Shown: piece after piece, positions 36,001-47,900 of the stretch
How positions within the stretch are numbered: position 1 is the first letter of the stretch
Layout: each line of letters starts with the position of its first letter
Assembly: GCF_001949145.1 (NCBI RefSeq)
Contig: NW_019091464.1
Span: 825,794-889,793 of the forward strand
DNA: 64,000 bases
Source of the DNA: Acanthaster planci
Lineage: Eukaryota; Echinodermata; Asteroidea; Valvatida; Acanthasteridae
Reading direction: 5' to 3'
Program-made: the position numbers and the translations under genes
The notes under the pieces: generated by a model
The model's input: only the letters and a program-made list of their open reading frames with translations
Databases searched by the model: none
Told to the model about the DNA's origin: nothing

Positions 36001-38601
36001 TGTGTGGTCAGCATTCACAAAACATCCATGAAAGTTTCATTACACGGCTTTGTGACTTTTACTAGATACTATCATTTTGTGGACATTGTAGATGAGTGAC
36101 AAAAGATAACGATGCTAAATGCGTAATTTCTAGTTGTTTCCTATTAAGGACCTTTTTTGTCAACTCAGCTTTGCTGTACTGGTACATGTACATCATGGAC
36201 TTCATCTTGAGCTCCCCAGTCAGTTTCATTTACATGTTATTTGATGTCACATGTGACATTTTGAAGCCAAAAATTGACCTTCTTTGTGCTTCACCAATTC
36301 ATGGACTAAAGTTTTATCACACTAAAGCCTGACATCACAGACGAAGATACTCGTGATACCCAGATTTAGAGAACAGTCCTTACAGTTTAGGTTATGAGCC
36401 TCTCTGAGTTTTCCCATTGTTTCTGTCTCCAAATAATTAACTTATCCATCTATTGCTTGTTCAAAAGGATTGTTTTGTTTTCAGTTATATTGCTGATTTT
36501 TCCCTTTTTAATTGTGCACTGGGAAAATGATAACGAGCACTTTTCAACTTGGGGCGTATTAAATTTATACCAGGAATTGAGGGGATAGGGGATTGTGGGG
36601 AATATGACTTGCCCAGCAATGGAAATTTGAAAAGCAGTGCGGATACCATATTCGTCACTGTTTTCATGAAGAGACACTTTGGCCCCAAATCACAATTGTA
36701 TAAATTTCTGGGTTTTTTTGCAAAATCAACTGGGCTATGCGGTGCCTACAACTTTGTGTAATCGTTTTTAGCCAAATCTAGTGAAATCAGCCAAATCACA
36801 ATGATCTCCCTATGGCAAACCCAGCTATACTGCATTTTGTTTTTTCATGAAGAGACGAATTTGTCTTCCATAGTAATGAGACATGCTCATCTATACGTAC
36901 TAATGTTTTTTGGTCTGGTCATCTAAAATGACATTATCATATGGGAGAACAATTCACCTGTTGAGATATGGATGTTAAAAACTTGCAAATATGAAATATG
37001 CCCAAATCCATAACTTGCAGTTGTTGAAGTTTTTTAAAGTAGGAACTTAGAAATAGAAGAAGAGGTAATTCAGAAAAACATTTGTCGCAGTGTCTGTCCA
37101 CTGAGTGACATGTGAAACATGCTGACTTTGCTATTCTTTCAGTAGTAACATTAACTTGCTTAGAACACTTCAAACCTTAATTCTTTACATCCTTTATGTG
37201 GCTTCTCACTCTGTCAAAGCAAACATGGATCTGATTTGAAGAAATGCAAAATTGCCGGCCACTACTTGGTAATGTTCATTATGCTTTGTCACGTGTTATT
37301 TCCCCCTCACCACAAAAGTCTTTAGAAAAAGTTAGTTCAATAAAACTGCATGTTCTGTTAATTCATTAGAAAAGTCAGTGCATTGTGCTGGAAAGAGAGT
37401 GAGAGGACTTTCTGTCTTGAGCTCGTAGAATGTGACAAAAACATGAATGTCTGTCCATGTGACAAACTACACGGTGTTCATTTCAAAAATTGTTTTGCAA
37501 GTAAGATTTTGAAACTGAAATGTGAACAAATTGGCTTATGACCAATTATGTTTCTATTCAGTAATTTAAAGAAAAAAGTCTGCCCATGTGACCAACCATT
37601 AAAGTTGTATTCATTGCAACAATCTTTCACCATTTATGTGTACTTGAATTGTCTTTCTGTACCTTTAAAATCATCTAAAATTAAATATAAAAGAACATTT
37701 GATACATTGTAGCTAATTACCAATCACACTTTGAATTGCATATTCAAATTGAAGATAGAAATATCAGTCCAGGTGACTAACACAATGATCAAAATCTGTC
37801 CATGAAACAAATGATATATCAGAAAAAATTGTCAGTATTTCTTTATGTCAAATCATTCAGATGGCAGAACATACATGTATGGAAAATTTGAATTTGGGAT
37901 CACCAAAGTCCTTCTTCTTTTTTGTACTCAGTGTCACCCGGTTGTATGCTTTAGTTTGGAAAGACCCATTTCTCAAAATCATGTTTATTTCCTGTAAATT
38001 ATGTTTTATATTTGCCTGTATACATGTATGTACATTCATTTGAGGGCTGCGGTGTAGTTTTATTGTAAGTCTCCAACCACCATACAAACATGTACATTTT
38101 ACAGTACGGGCAGGAATGTCACACAGACGTGTTGTTTTAATGTTCTAACTGGCATACGATATGTAATCAATTTTATAGCGCCACTGTTTACCCATAGGCA
38201 GGTTGGGCATGCTTACACATCCTGTGGAAATAGATATACAGTGTTCTATTGTGTTTTTCTCACCAAACTGCCCTCTTTACAGTGTCACTGTGTAAAGCCA
38301 ACAGGTGTAATCACATCATGGACCATTAGTGTATGCAACCCTTGTCAACTAAACCGCATGTGGGAAACACACACAAAAGTGCACTTTGAAGGGCTTGTTA
38401 ATAAATTGCAGGGCCACAGAGTTAAGTTTTTCATTTAAGAGTTCACAGAACATGGTTTGCTCTTTCAGAAATAACACCTCTTTTTTTGGCCTAATCAGAG
38501 AATACCCCACAACTCGTAGGCAGATATGAAGTCACGCCTGACTACACACACTGGTACTGCTCACGCTGTGTACTGTTCACACTACATGTACATGTATGCG
38601 T
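30005..38601. other. Intergenic sequence, no recognisable gene
   Basis: About 8.6 kb with scattered ATGTAC palindromes (for example 34,853-34,876 and 35,932-35,970) and short unremarkable ORFs. The first exon or promoter of the downstream transporter could lie here or to its right but is not identifiable. Confidence 0.5.
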
Positions 38602-39089
38602 TAGGGCTGAGTCAATTCAAATAATTTACTGTTGAATATTCGACCTTCAATTCGATTGAATATCGGAGTATTCGGTCATACCGACTGGCAGATTGTTGAT
38701 GAACAAATCAAATACTAAATCCATTGCAAAAATGCACACAATTGAACATTATAATCACTATAACAGCTTCTAGCATCTAGGAGTATCTCCAGTTATGATT
38801 TAGCAAGATTTAAGATACGAATAATACATGTACTTGCCCTGTTAAAAATGTCTATTCCTTTTAATTTTTTAATGTATAATTTACTGTTTGAATCATTGCA
38901 AGATTTGTGTCACTTTTCATTTGAATCTGCTTGAAACAAACCTCCATAGGGCAATTTTTCTCATTGAAAGCAAAAGAAAATTCTCCCTTCCTTTTCATGA
39001 ATTTTGCATTCAAAATTCAAATTCAGAAGATCATATTTGAATATTAGATTATCAATCAAATATTCGGATATCCGGCCCGTACAGCCCTA
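38602..39089. mobile_element. hAT-type MITE with 8-bp target duplication
   Basis: Ends TAGGGCTG (38,602) and CAGCCCTA (to 39,089) are typical hAT termini. Inside them are AT-rich, inverted TTCGAAT/ATATTCG-like words (GAATATTCGACC on the left, AAATATTCGGATATCC on the right). Flanking octamers GTATGCGT (38,594-38,601) and GCATGTGT (39,090-39,097) differ by two transitions, consistent with an aged 8-bp duplication. No transposase ORF. Confidence 0.75.
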
Positions 39090-39240
39090 GCATGTGTGTA
39101 TTCGTATAAATTTGAATATCCATGTGTCCACTCCTTGTGAGCTACATGTACAGTGTACGTTGGACTTGTATTTCAGTCTTGCCTATAGATCCAAATCATT
39201 ATCTGTACAGATCCATCCCCTTGTCATGCTTGAAAGATTT

Positions 39241-39697
39241 TTTAAGGGACCATGGAACAGAAATATTTTTCTAAATTTTACTAAAATCCTTAACATTGCA
39301 CCTTTCAGTTTCAATTAACCTGATTTAGAATTATTGTTTTATTATTTGTACCTATATTTGGAGCTTTTCTGGTTTTTATGCCAATAAGTTTGCATGTTCA
39401 TGAGCAAAACTATGATGTCATCGAAGGCGCTGAATTTCAGTGTTGCACTGATTTATGCACAAAAAATCTCTAGATTTTCTTAAACACTGTAAATTTCTCG
39501 TAAATTTCCACATTTCCTTTAGGAATTTGTTGTGGAAGTATATGGCAATAAGCCAGTGAGCTACCTTTTTTTTCAGAAATGTTTTCACGCACCAAATTTA
39601 GAGCATGAAAACATGCAAACTAAACAGTGTCTTCCTGGATTTACATCAAGGCAAAAGTGCCCTTACTTGTCCGTAAATGTTTGGTTAATTTCAAATG
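39241..39697 (+). repeat. Tandem 0.45-kb repeat, unit 1
   Basis: Unit 1 begins TTTAAGGGACCATGGAACAG and aligns along its length with 39,698-40,149. Words such as GTTCATGAGCAAAACTATGA and the later GCAAAAGTGCCCT also relate it to the start and middle of the 6.1/26.2-kb repeat, at lower similarity. Confidence 0.7.
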
Positions 39698-40149
39698 TTT
39701 AAAGGAACCAGCAAAAAGAAATATTTTTATAAAAATTACTAAAAACACTTGAAATTGCATCTTTGGGTGTCAATTAACCTTATTTTGAATTTTTGTTTTA
39801 TAATTTTGACCCATATTTAAATTATTTTTTAATACTAATGCATATTTGCACATTCATGAGAACTATTGGGTCATCCAAGGCACTGAAACTCAATGTTGCT
39901 CTGATTTGTGCACAGAAAACTTTGAGATTTTTTAAACCACTGCTATGGCAGATTTTATTTTCTTTGGCAATTTATTGCTGTGTAAGTAGATGGCAATAAT
40001 CCGGCAAAAATCATTTTCACAGAAATGTTCCCAGATAGCAGATTCTCAATTTAAACATGAAAACATGCAACCGGAACCATGTCTTCCTGGATTTACATCA
40101 AGCAAATAGCGCCCTCACTTGTCCAGAAATGCTTGGTCAAATTTTTAAT
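39698..40149 (+). repeat. Tandem 0.45-kb repeat, unit 2
   Basis: Direct neighbour and diverged copy of unit 1, beginning TTTAAAGGAACCAGC. Shared order: ATTAACCT.ATTT, CATTCATGAG, GGTCATCCAAGGC, then TTGTCC(A/G)(G/T)AAATG. Confidence 0.7.
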
Positions 40150-43100
40150 GTTTGAAAAAGTGCACCATTCAGTTCACGTAACTCAAAAAAGATGTCAAGC
40201 AGTCTTCATACATGGAAGAAGAGTACAGAGATACACAAAAAATAATTCTAAGAAAATTTCATAGCATAGTTCCATTAAATTCCAACCTAAATGTATTTCA
40301 TTTCCATGTATCCACTGCCCAGGAGCTACATGTATATTGCACATGTACAATGTACCAGTAGACTGTTTTAGGTCTTGTTACTTGGTATAGGCCCATAGAT
40401 CTCTCTCCCTCGAATATTTTTCTGAGGGTAAAAGCACCATCTTCCTCCCATCCCAATTTGTATCTGTGTGTTCCTGTATCCACTCCCTGGATAGTACTTC
40501 GGATGTTTTTCTGACATCTTTGAACCGTATGGCCAATGCTTACACGTAGGATATACATGTACTTTGAATTCCTTCATATTCATTCAATTCTAGGGGTTAA
40601 TATTTTGTTGCAGGGTTTTCTGTAGTTTCTCTTTTTTTACCATTTTCCTTGACATTTTTCTTTACAGTAAAAGAGTATGGTCATAAGCGCATAATTCATT
40701 TTGAACAAAATAGTGGGAAAAAATTACCACATTTTAATTTTGCTGAGTTCTAAATGTGGAGTTGTCGCATGTAAAGCAACAATGTCATAGTTCATCCTCA
40801 TGCATAATATGTTAGACATCATACTTCCAAATTCAGCTGAGCAAGTAGAATAGACCTACATGTACATGTAAAGCATAATGATGTAATGCAGTGTTTACTG
40901 TGGTGCATTGTTGGTGAAAGGTAGGGACGACCGTATGTGTGCTATTGCTAGAACATCATGCGCGTAGAAACTTGTCTAAAAGATCCCGAGATTGAGAAGA
41001 CCTATATTTTCCAAAAGGGTACATGTACGTGTTAACTGTTGTTTGCCATTGTAAGTATCAAGCACACGATGAACACCAGAGCCGCATTTTTCAGGCTTCC
41101 GCGAGACTGCAAGTTTTGCTCCATCTACTGATGAGCTTGTCCACCATCTTTGATTTCTAACCCCACTTTCCACCCTCATAAAACACTGTGGTAAAGATTG
41201 CATTGTGTCATTGCGTTTTAGGTCTATTAACCGGAAATTACTGGTACACAATAGGCCAATTTCAGTAATTCTGGTCAGAGTTAAGCATTGTTACATGTAA
41301 CATGTACATGTATTTCCCAACACATCATGAGCACTGAAGTCTGGGCTAACCTTAATTTGTGCTTTAAGTGTTTCACTTTTTGCTTCACGCAAAATTGAGT
41401 ATGGCGTGCTGTTCTTATCTGTGTTAACTCCACATATTATGGAATGCGGGTAGGAAAACAGTCTTCAAATTTTGGCCACTGTGTGTCCCACTTTGGACTC
41501 CTTAAAAACAGATTGACCCACACATGTTTATGGATGTACATGTACATGTATTATTCAGTCAAGCTCCAAGAAGCACATGTATATGAGACGGAATTTGGTT
41601 ACTGTTGTGGAATTCACACTGTGCCCTAACACTGAACCAAGCAGTATTGTGGGAGTGACAAGGATAACAAATAAACTTGATTTTTTTGTAGAAAAGGCAT
41701 TGATGTAACCATAAAAGATGGGACATTCTTGTGCACTGGGGCAGACCGTGTTCATTTTCCAGAGACCCTCTTTGTGATGTGGATGAAACTGTGTCAGTAA
41801 TCCATTTAGTAGTGTCAGTAGCCCATGGAATGCTGTACAGGTAGTAGTTTGCACTGGAATTTCATCTTTTCAGTGAGTTCAAATGGCTAACAGATGTATG
41901 TTTGCTGCGTGACACGTAAAATACCCACCATTTGAAAGAGCTTTAAGGCTGCTCAAGGCAATTTCTTACCATAGTGTTAAGCACACAAAATTACGAAGGA
42001 AGAAAAACTTTCCTTTCATTTAATAATATTACAGAATTCCTGAGTGAGAAAAATTGTTTCATTTGACAAGATACTTATCGATTGTTCTCCGCAAGTAGTT
42101 TGCTTATTGGATTTATACTATTGTTAGTAGGTATTTTGAATCATATTGAATATAGGTTTAATTTGCACTGTTATCTGCTTTGAACAAACATTTTCCATTT
42201 GTAGGCTACCATGCTGTCCTTAATTGAGACCAGATACTTTGCTTGTAGATTTGGAGAGCCTGTGATGTAGTACCAGGACAGGTGCGCCTACATGTACATG
42301 TACATGTGTGTATTACAGTGCCTTGATAATTTAATCTACCATCTTTACAAAGTCTGGCCATTTCAAAGTCACCATACATGTACATGTATCAATCAGTTGT
42401 TTTGGCCTGATATTGATGGGTTTGCTTCTGTAACGGCAAACCACAATTGAAGAATGTGCCTATAGGTGCTTACCACACATGCTACACTGTTGTATTTTAC
42501 CAGAGGAAGATTTCATGACAGATCCACCCAATAATGCATGGAAAACAAACACTTTACACTGTGAAGTACAATTTACATGTACATGTACATGTAGGTGTAT
42601 TTTTTGCTGCATTTGCTCATTTTAAGCAGACCAAGAGGGCCGGTTCATCATTACTTACTTAATTGTGACAAGTTAGGCCTATACTTTTCAAAGCTGGAGG
42701 TTAGAACTGCACTTTAGTTGAACTAAATGTACGTTGTGTATGTTTGAAGTGTTTGAAGAAGTACTTTAAACATAGTTCCAACTCTGCACTGCTCACCGGA
42801 ATCTTGCTTTTAGACGTTACTTGTTACTTTCTACCTCCATGCTTTGTTATACCATTGATTTTGCATTTTTAACACCTACAGTGTATGTGTGTGTATACAT
42901 GCATTTAAAAATTGGCGTGTACTGATAATTTGGAAATGTGTCCTGGGAAATAAATACATGTACATACATACACATGTACATATTTAAATTGATATTTTTA
43001 AATTAACACCAAATGTTTTTACAATTCTGCCCCAGAGATGTCCATAATATATTTTTGAAATATACATTGCCGTCAGGAAGTTTCTAAAGTACATCAACAA

Positions 43101-44823
43101 CTCTCAACAGAATAAAAAAATGTTATTATAGAAACTCTGGTGCAGGTAGACATAGGTTTCAACTATACATGTATATATGTAAACATCCAGGAATTCTAAA
43201 TCTTATCTTTTTTGCCTCTAATGGTTATAAGTTAATTTATCTTGTATCATTTTTTAAACCGGATTAGTCTTGCCTGCTCATCATTGCGTCATTGTCCAAG
43301 AAAGTCCTTTATTTGAGGAAAGCAAGCAGATTAACACAAAGCATGTGTTTACTTTTTATAGATAGCTTTATGATTTTTATCTGTGTACATAATGGTTATC
43401 TACTGTACACACTCGGGAGGATGTATTTGAACAATTACTATCAGGATATGATAGGCAAGGCCAAGCTCTTTCTACCTGGTTTTGTGCTGAGTTACTAACC
43501 CTTGTAGTAAGACCAACAAGTAATTTAGGTCTTGGTAACAATGAAGGGAAATCCCCTCCCCGCCCCGCATTTTTGCATTTCTGTTGACACACATCATATA
43601 CATGTATACTCTTAGTAGGCGTCCATTTTGAATCTAATCACTGTGATATGACAGCTTGGATGCTACAGGTACGTTGTGCATGCAGTCTTGTATCATCCCG
43701 GATCCTGTAGTTAGTCTATGTAAACTTGTCTATGGATCCATGACACCCTCAGCATTACATGTACATGTATACTTTAGGAGTGCCATATGGTGCTATGGCA
43801 TTCCACGTAAGTCTGTACAGAAAAGTGCATTTTGTCACTTACATGTATACGATGTGATTCACAGTACCAAATTGTGAATTAAAAAGCAATACATTCATTA
43901 TCCTGCTCAAATTTGTGGAACATGGAATAACGTACAGTTAGTGCATCGTGTACCACACACCACTTGACCTTCAGCTTCATGCTTGCACAAATGGGATAAC
44001 TAATGATATACCATCATTGGAAATTCCACACAAAAGTGGAAATTTGGTCGTGCTTTTACTGACCTCATTAAAATAGGTAATTGCTAACAAATTCAAAAAG
44101 ACACTTAAAAAAGACAATGGAAATAATTAGTAATATAATATCATATTAAACAAAAACCCCTTAAAAAATCTAATTAAATTGACCTAAAACTACAGTAAAA
44201 CAGTTATAAAAGGATACATAAAGGTAATCAAACAAGATTAATTAAGGGAGTAACTGATCTGATAAATTTGCTGGATAGCAAATTTTGGTATCTGCAAGTA
44301 TGACATTAAGGAATCACACGACCCCCATTATTTCTGAGTGTTTGAATATTGGGTTGCAAGCTTCAAAGACGACGTACAAATACATGCAACATTGACATGT
44401 GTTTTGAAGAGACAAGACATTTAACAAATTTTTCAAATAATTGATGGCAGCATTGTCCTAAAGATGGTAACTGAAGACAGGGAAGGACAGTCAAATATAG
44501 TCAGAGTATTTGTAACCAACAATTAGTTGACAGGTGCATTTTTTTTAATTTGTTCAATTCTTTGAGTTTGGTGCACTGTGAGAAGGCTTGTAATGTACAC
44601 ACTGCGTTTTTGTTTTGATGTCTTGTTTAGTTTTATTTGGTAGCTTAAAGGCAGCTATAATGGCTTTAGAGAGTGTGATAACTAAACCGAAACCTCAATG
44701 AGACATGAAGTGTTTTCCCTAAGCATTTTAATTTACCATAGATTCTGGAATTTTTCCTCTATGTTTACTGTGATACCTAGCCTAATGTTTACAAGCCCAA
44801 ATCTGTTGGTTTGTCTGTTGCAG
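40150..44823. other. Upstream flank or 5' intron of SLC6 gene
   Basis: No exon is recognised. ATGTAC-type palindromic runs are dense here (40,857-40,870; 41,297-41,311; 42,291-42,309; 42,573-42,592; 42,956-42,975). The transporter needs an upstream exon with its start codon, which I could not identify. Confidence 0.5.
42291..42592. repeat. ACATGT palindromic microsatellite tracts
   Basis: Tandem ACATGT units (42,291-42,309 and 42,573-42,592) are the longest examples of a motif that recurs throughout the window, densest at 34-53 kb, also at 45,296-45,311, 45,708-45,722 and 50,303-50,320. Being self-complementary, it reads the same on both strands. Confidence 0.7.
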
Positions 44824-44989
44824 AGTCAAGTGGAATTAGTGAAGTCTGAGGACAGTGAGAGCGGAGATGAGAACGAAGAGAGGGGCAACTGGGGCAGCAA
44901 ATTAGAGTTTCTTCTGTCGTGCACAGGCTATGCTGTGGGCTTGGGGAACGTGTGGCGTTTCCCGTACCTCTGCTATCGCAATGGAGGAG
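44824..44989 (+). CDS. SLC6 exon: acidic N-terminus and TM1 start
   Basis: Acceptor GTTGCAG ends at 44823; donor GTGGGT starts at 44990. An acidic stretch ([11 protein letters not shown]) precedes [20 protein letters not shown] and NVWRFPY. It ends on the first base of a Gly codon. Confidence 0.9.
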
Positions 44990-47900
44990 GTGGGTGCTGG
45001 CCACTTGACATTCAAAAAGTTCTGTGATTCATGCTTCTTTTCACTGGGCTAAGAAGCATTTGTGACGTTTCTTGGACATTTTTCATAACTGCTCACTCAC
45101 AAAATAATACTACAGAAGGACATTTGAAAGACAAAATTCCTGGTTGGTACTGAAGGACAAATTCCTGCTATAGTGACAATTTTAACACTTCTAAAATGTT
45201 CTAAGAAGTATCTTTTTTTCAGTTTCAAATGTGCATGTACAGTACTTGATTATGCTGAATTTTCTATATTGTCCATGACGTAAATCTACACATACATGTA
45301 CACGTACATGTACCTAGCCGTTCATACAATGTAATTTCCTTGCGCTTACATCGTACATGTGTACATCGTATGATGTGTAAGAAGGAGAGTATATAGGGAG
45401 CGTTAATTGCTAAATTTTTGAACTCAAAACCTTGAACTGTAGAATATAAAGAAGTAAAGGGAAGAAGGTTTTTTTCCTGATGACAACCACCAATACGTGT
45501 ATCTGCCATGTCTTCTGGGAGTCATTTCATGCATGACGAACTACATGTAATTGCAGATGTTTTTATTCCTCATTGTGTATGCTTCATTGCTTTAACAAGA
45601 AACTTAATGATTGGAAAAAGCCTTGAAGAGGATCAATTTGGCTATCTCTTGCTCTACAACCAAGGAAAAAACACCTATCAATCTCCACTCTTGGTCTGTT
45701 GATTAATACATGTACATGTACGTGTATATCATTGACAGATTGCATCACTGGGAACCTTGGCCATGCATTAACAGATCCACCTCAAATCTTATTGCTGATA
45801 CACTGTTCTGAAAGGTTATGAATATTCAGTGTACATCTCCCACGGATGATGGATTGTTTCAAGCATCGGTTGGCAGAGCTACACCTTTTGATACCATTTT
45901 CATTAGAATGAAAAGGTTACAAAGTGTATTTCAGAAGCTTATTGCTGATGGCGAGGTAGCAATAACCTTGGCAACCTTTTCCAAGAAGTGCAAGAAATGA
46001 TACGATAGTACATGTAGATTATTCTAGCCTTGGCCAAGTATTGGCCATGAATGCCAAGGCTACTCAGTCTTCCATTAGTTGTTGAATATCAGCAGCCCCA
46101 TCAGCTCCAGAGTACCGGCCTACACAGCATATTGATAAGAGTGGAATACCACCTTCTACTGTGGCATAAGTAACTTGAAAACTATTTGTATTCTATTCAG
46201 AGAAAAACTTCAAGTGCTTAACTAGTCCAGCTCCATATTAATGCCGATGTCCAGTTTACAGAGTTGTAGACTTGAGTCACTTGACTTAGACTTGAGTCAG
46301 ACTCGAGTCGCTATTTATGTGACTCGTGACTTGACTTTTCCTTATCAGTTTTTGACTTGTGACTTGACTTGGACTTGCAAAAATGACTTGTGCCTTGACT
46401 TGGACTTGCATATTAATAATGACTTGTTACCAACACAAGTCAGAAAACTACACACATTATTCAACTGAACCCATTACAGTTACATTACATTGTACGTCCG
46501 AATCACTTGGCTGTTAACTGTAGTCTGGAACATTTGTTCTGTAGTGCTTATGTTTCTCATTGTGCTTTTTCTCCGACTTTCCGGGGGAGCCAATCAACAG
46601 CTTCGTTTGAGCGTCATATTGAATTATTTATATCAGTTCAACCTGTCACTCAGCCTAGAATTAAAAACTACAATGGTGTCACGATCTCGAAAGTGAAAGA
46701 TACATGTACGCTGGTACTTGGCAAAGTCCCCACACTTGGATATGATGCCAAGGTTTGCTCATCGCCCAGTGCCCGAACAGGGTGCTTTGAAGGGCTGATG
46801 GCCTTACACAGATGTTAGTGAAGGAAACAAGCCACACAGGGTCACAGCTAATGACGTGCCTAGCATTCTGGGTAAATTTCTACCAGGCACACAAGCTTGC
46901 TCAATGACTTGTGACTTGCTTGTGCTCGGACAAAAAGACTTGTGACTTGCTTGTGCTTGGACTAAATTGACTTGTGACTTGACTTGACCTGTGATCAAAT
47001 GACTTGTGACTTGGGGCATGTAATTGAAGCAAATGACTTGTGACTTGGTTTAGACTTGCAAAAATTGCCTTGTTACTTGACTTGGACTTGCATGACTTTT
47101 TATCACCTCTGATAGTTTATTCCATAAACTATGCCCAAAATCCACTGTAGTATTTGTACATGTACATACATATATGTGAATAGCAATGTTGTTTTACCCG
47201 CGCTCCGAAGTAATACCAACAGTAATGTATTCCCGACTTTAATTTTTCCATTAGGTGCTTTCCTGATCCCCTATGTCATCATGTTGGCCTTTGCTGGCCT
47301 GCCTCTGTTCTTCCTTGAGGTCAGCTTTGGCCAGTATTGCAGCTTAGGGCCCATCTCTTGTTGGAGAGCAGTTCCAATGTTCAGAGGTATGTCAATACAG
47401 GTGCACTCATGTATAATTTCTTTTAGAAAATAAAAAGGTACTTGTATGGCTGACGGAAGGAGAGATAATGCTGTAACACTTTGGCCCCAGCGTCGTTAAT
47501 CTTATAGTGGACCCTTTTATACTAGCTGGCTCATAAATTTTTGAAAAGGGCACGTACATGTACTTGTATGGCCTTTTTTTGGCCTCCCCAAACCCTGTAC
47601 CCTTATCTAACTTAATAGCACCATTGCATTCAAGAGGCCACTTTACAACTCAGCAGTCAATGGCTAGCTTGTACATGTACATACCCCAGGAGATACTGCA
47701 TGAACATGCAGAGGGTCTGAAAAGTACATGTTATACTCGCTGTCTTTGTGCGCAAAAGAATTCTGATTTCAAATTTAATTGTGCACAACCAAAATGGAAA
47801 TTCCCCCAAGTCTGCTGCTGAGGGGATACACTGACATGCAGATGTTAAGTTTTCCCCAAAAGATGTCCTCTCTGTGGGAATCTCTCTCTTGGCCTTTTTT

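Larger units (their letters stand above)
44990..47254 (+). other. SLC6 intron with GACTTG-rich repeats
   Basis: A 2.3-kb intron. Two GACTTG-rich tracts (46,262-46,437 and 46,899-47,110) surround about 460 bases of different sequence. No exon is supported. Confidence 0.6.

Noticed and set aside
46507-46818. 103-residue + strand frame inside the first visible transporter intron
   Set aside because: Lies in the insert between GACTTG-rich tracts, has no domain and no splice support.
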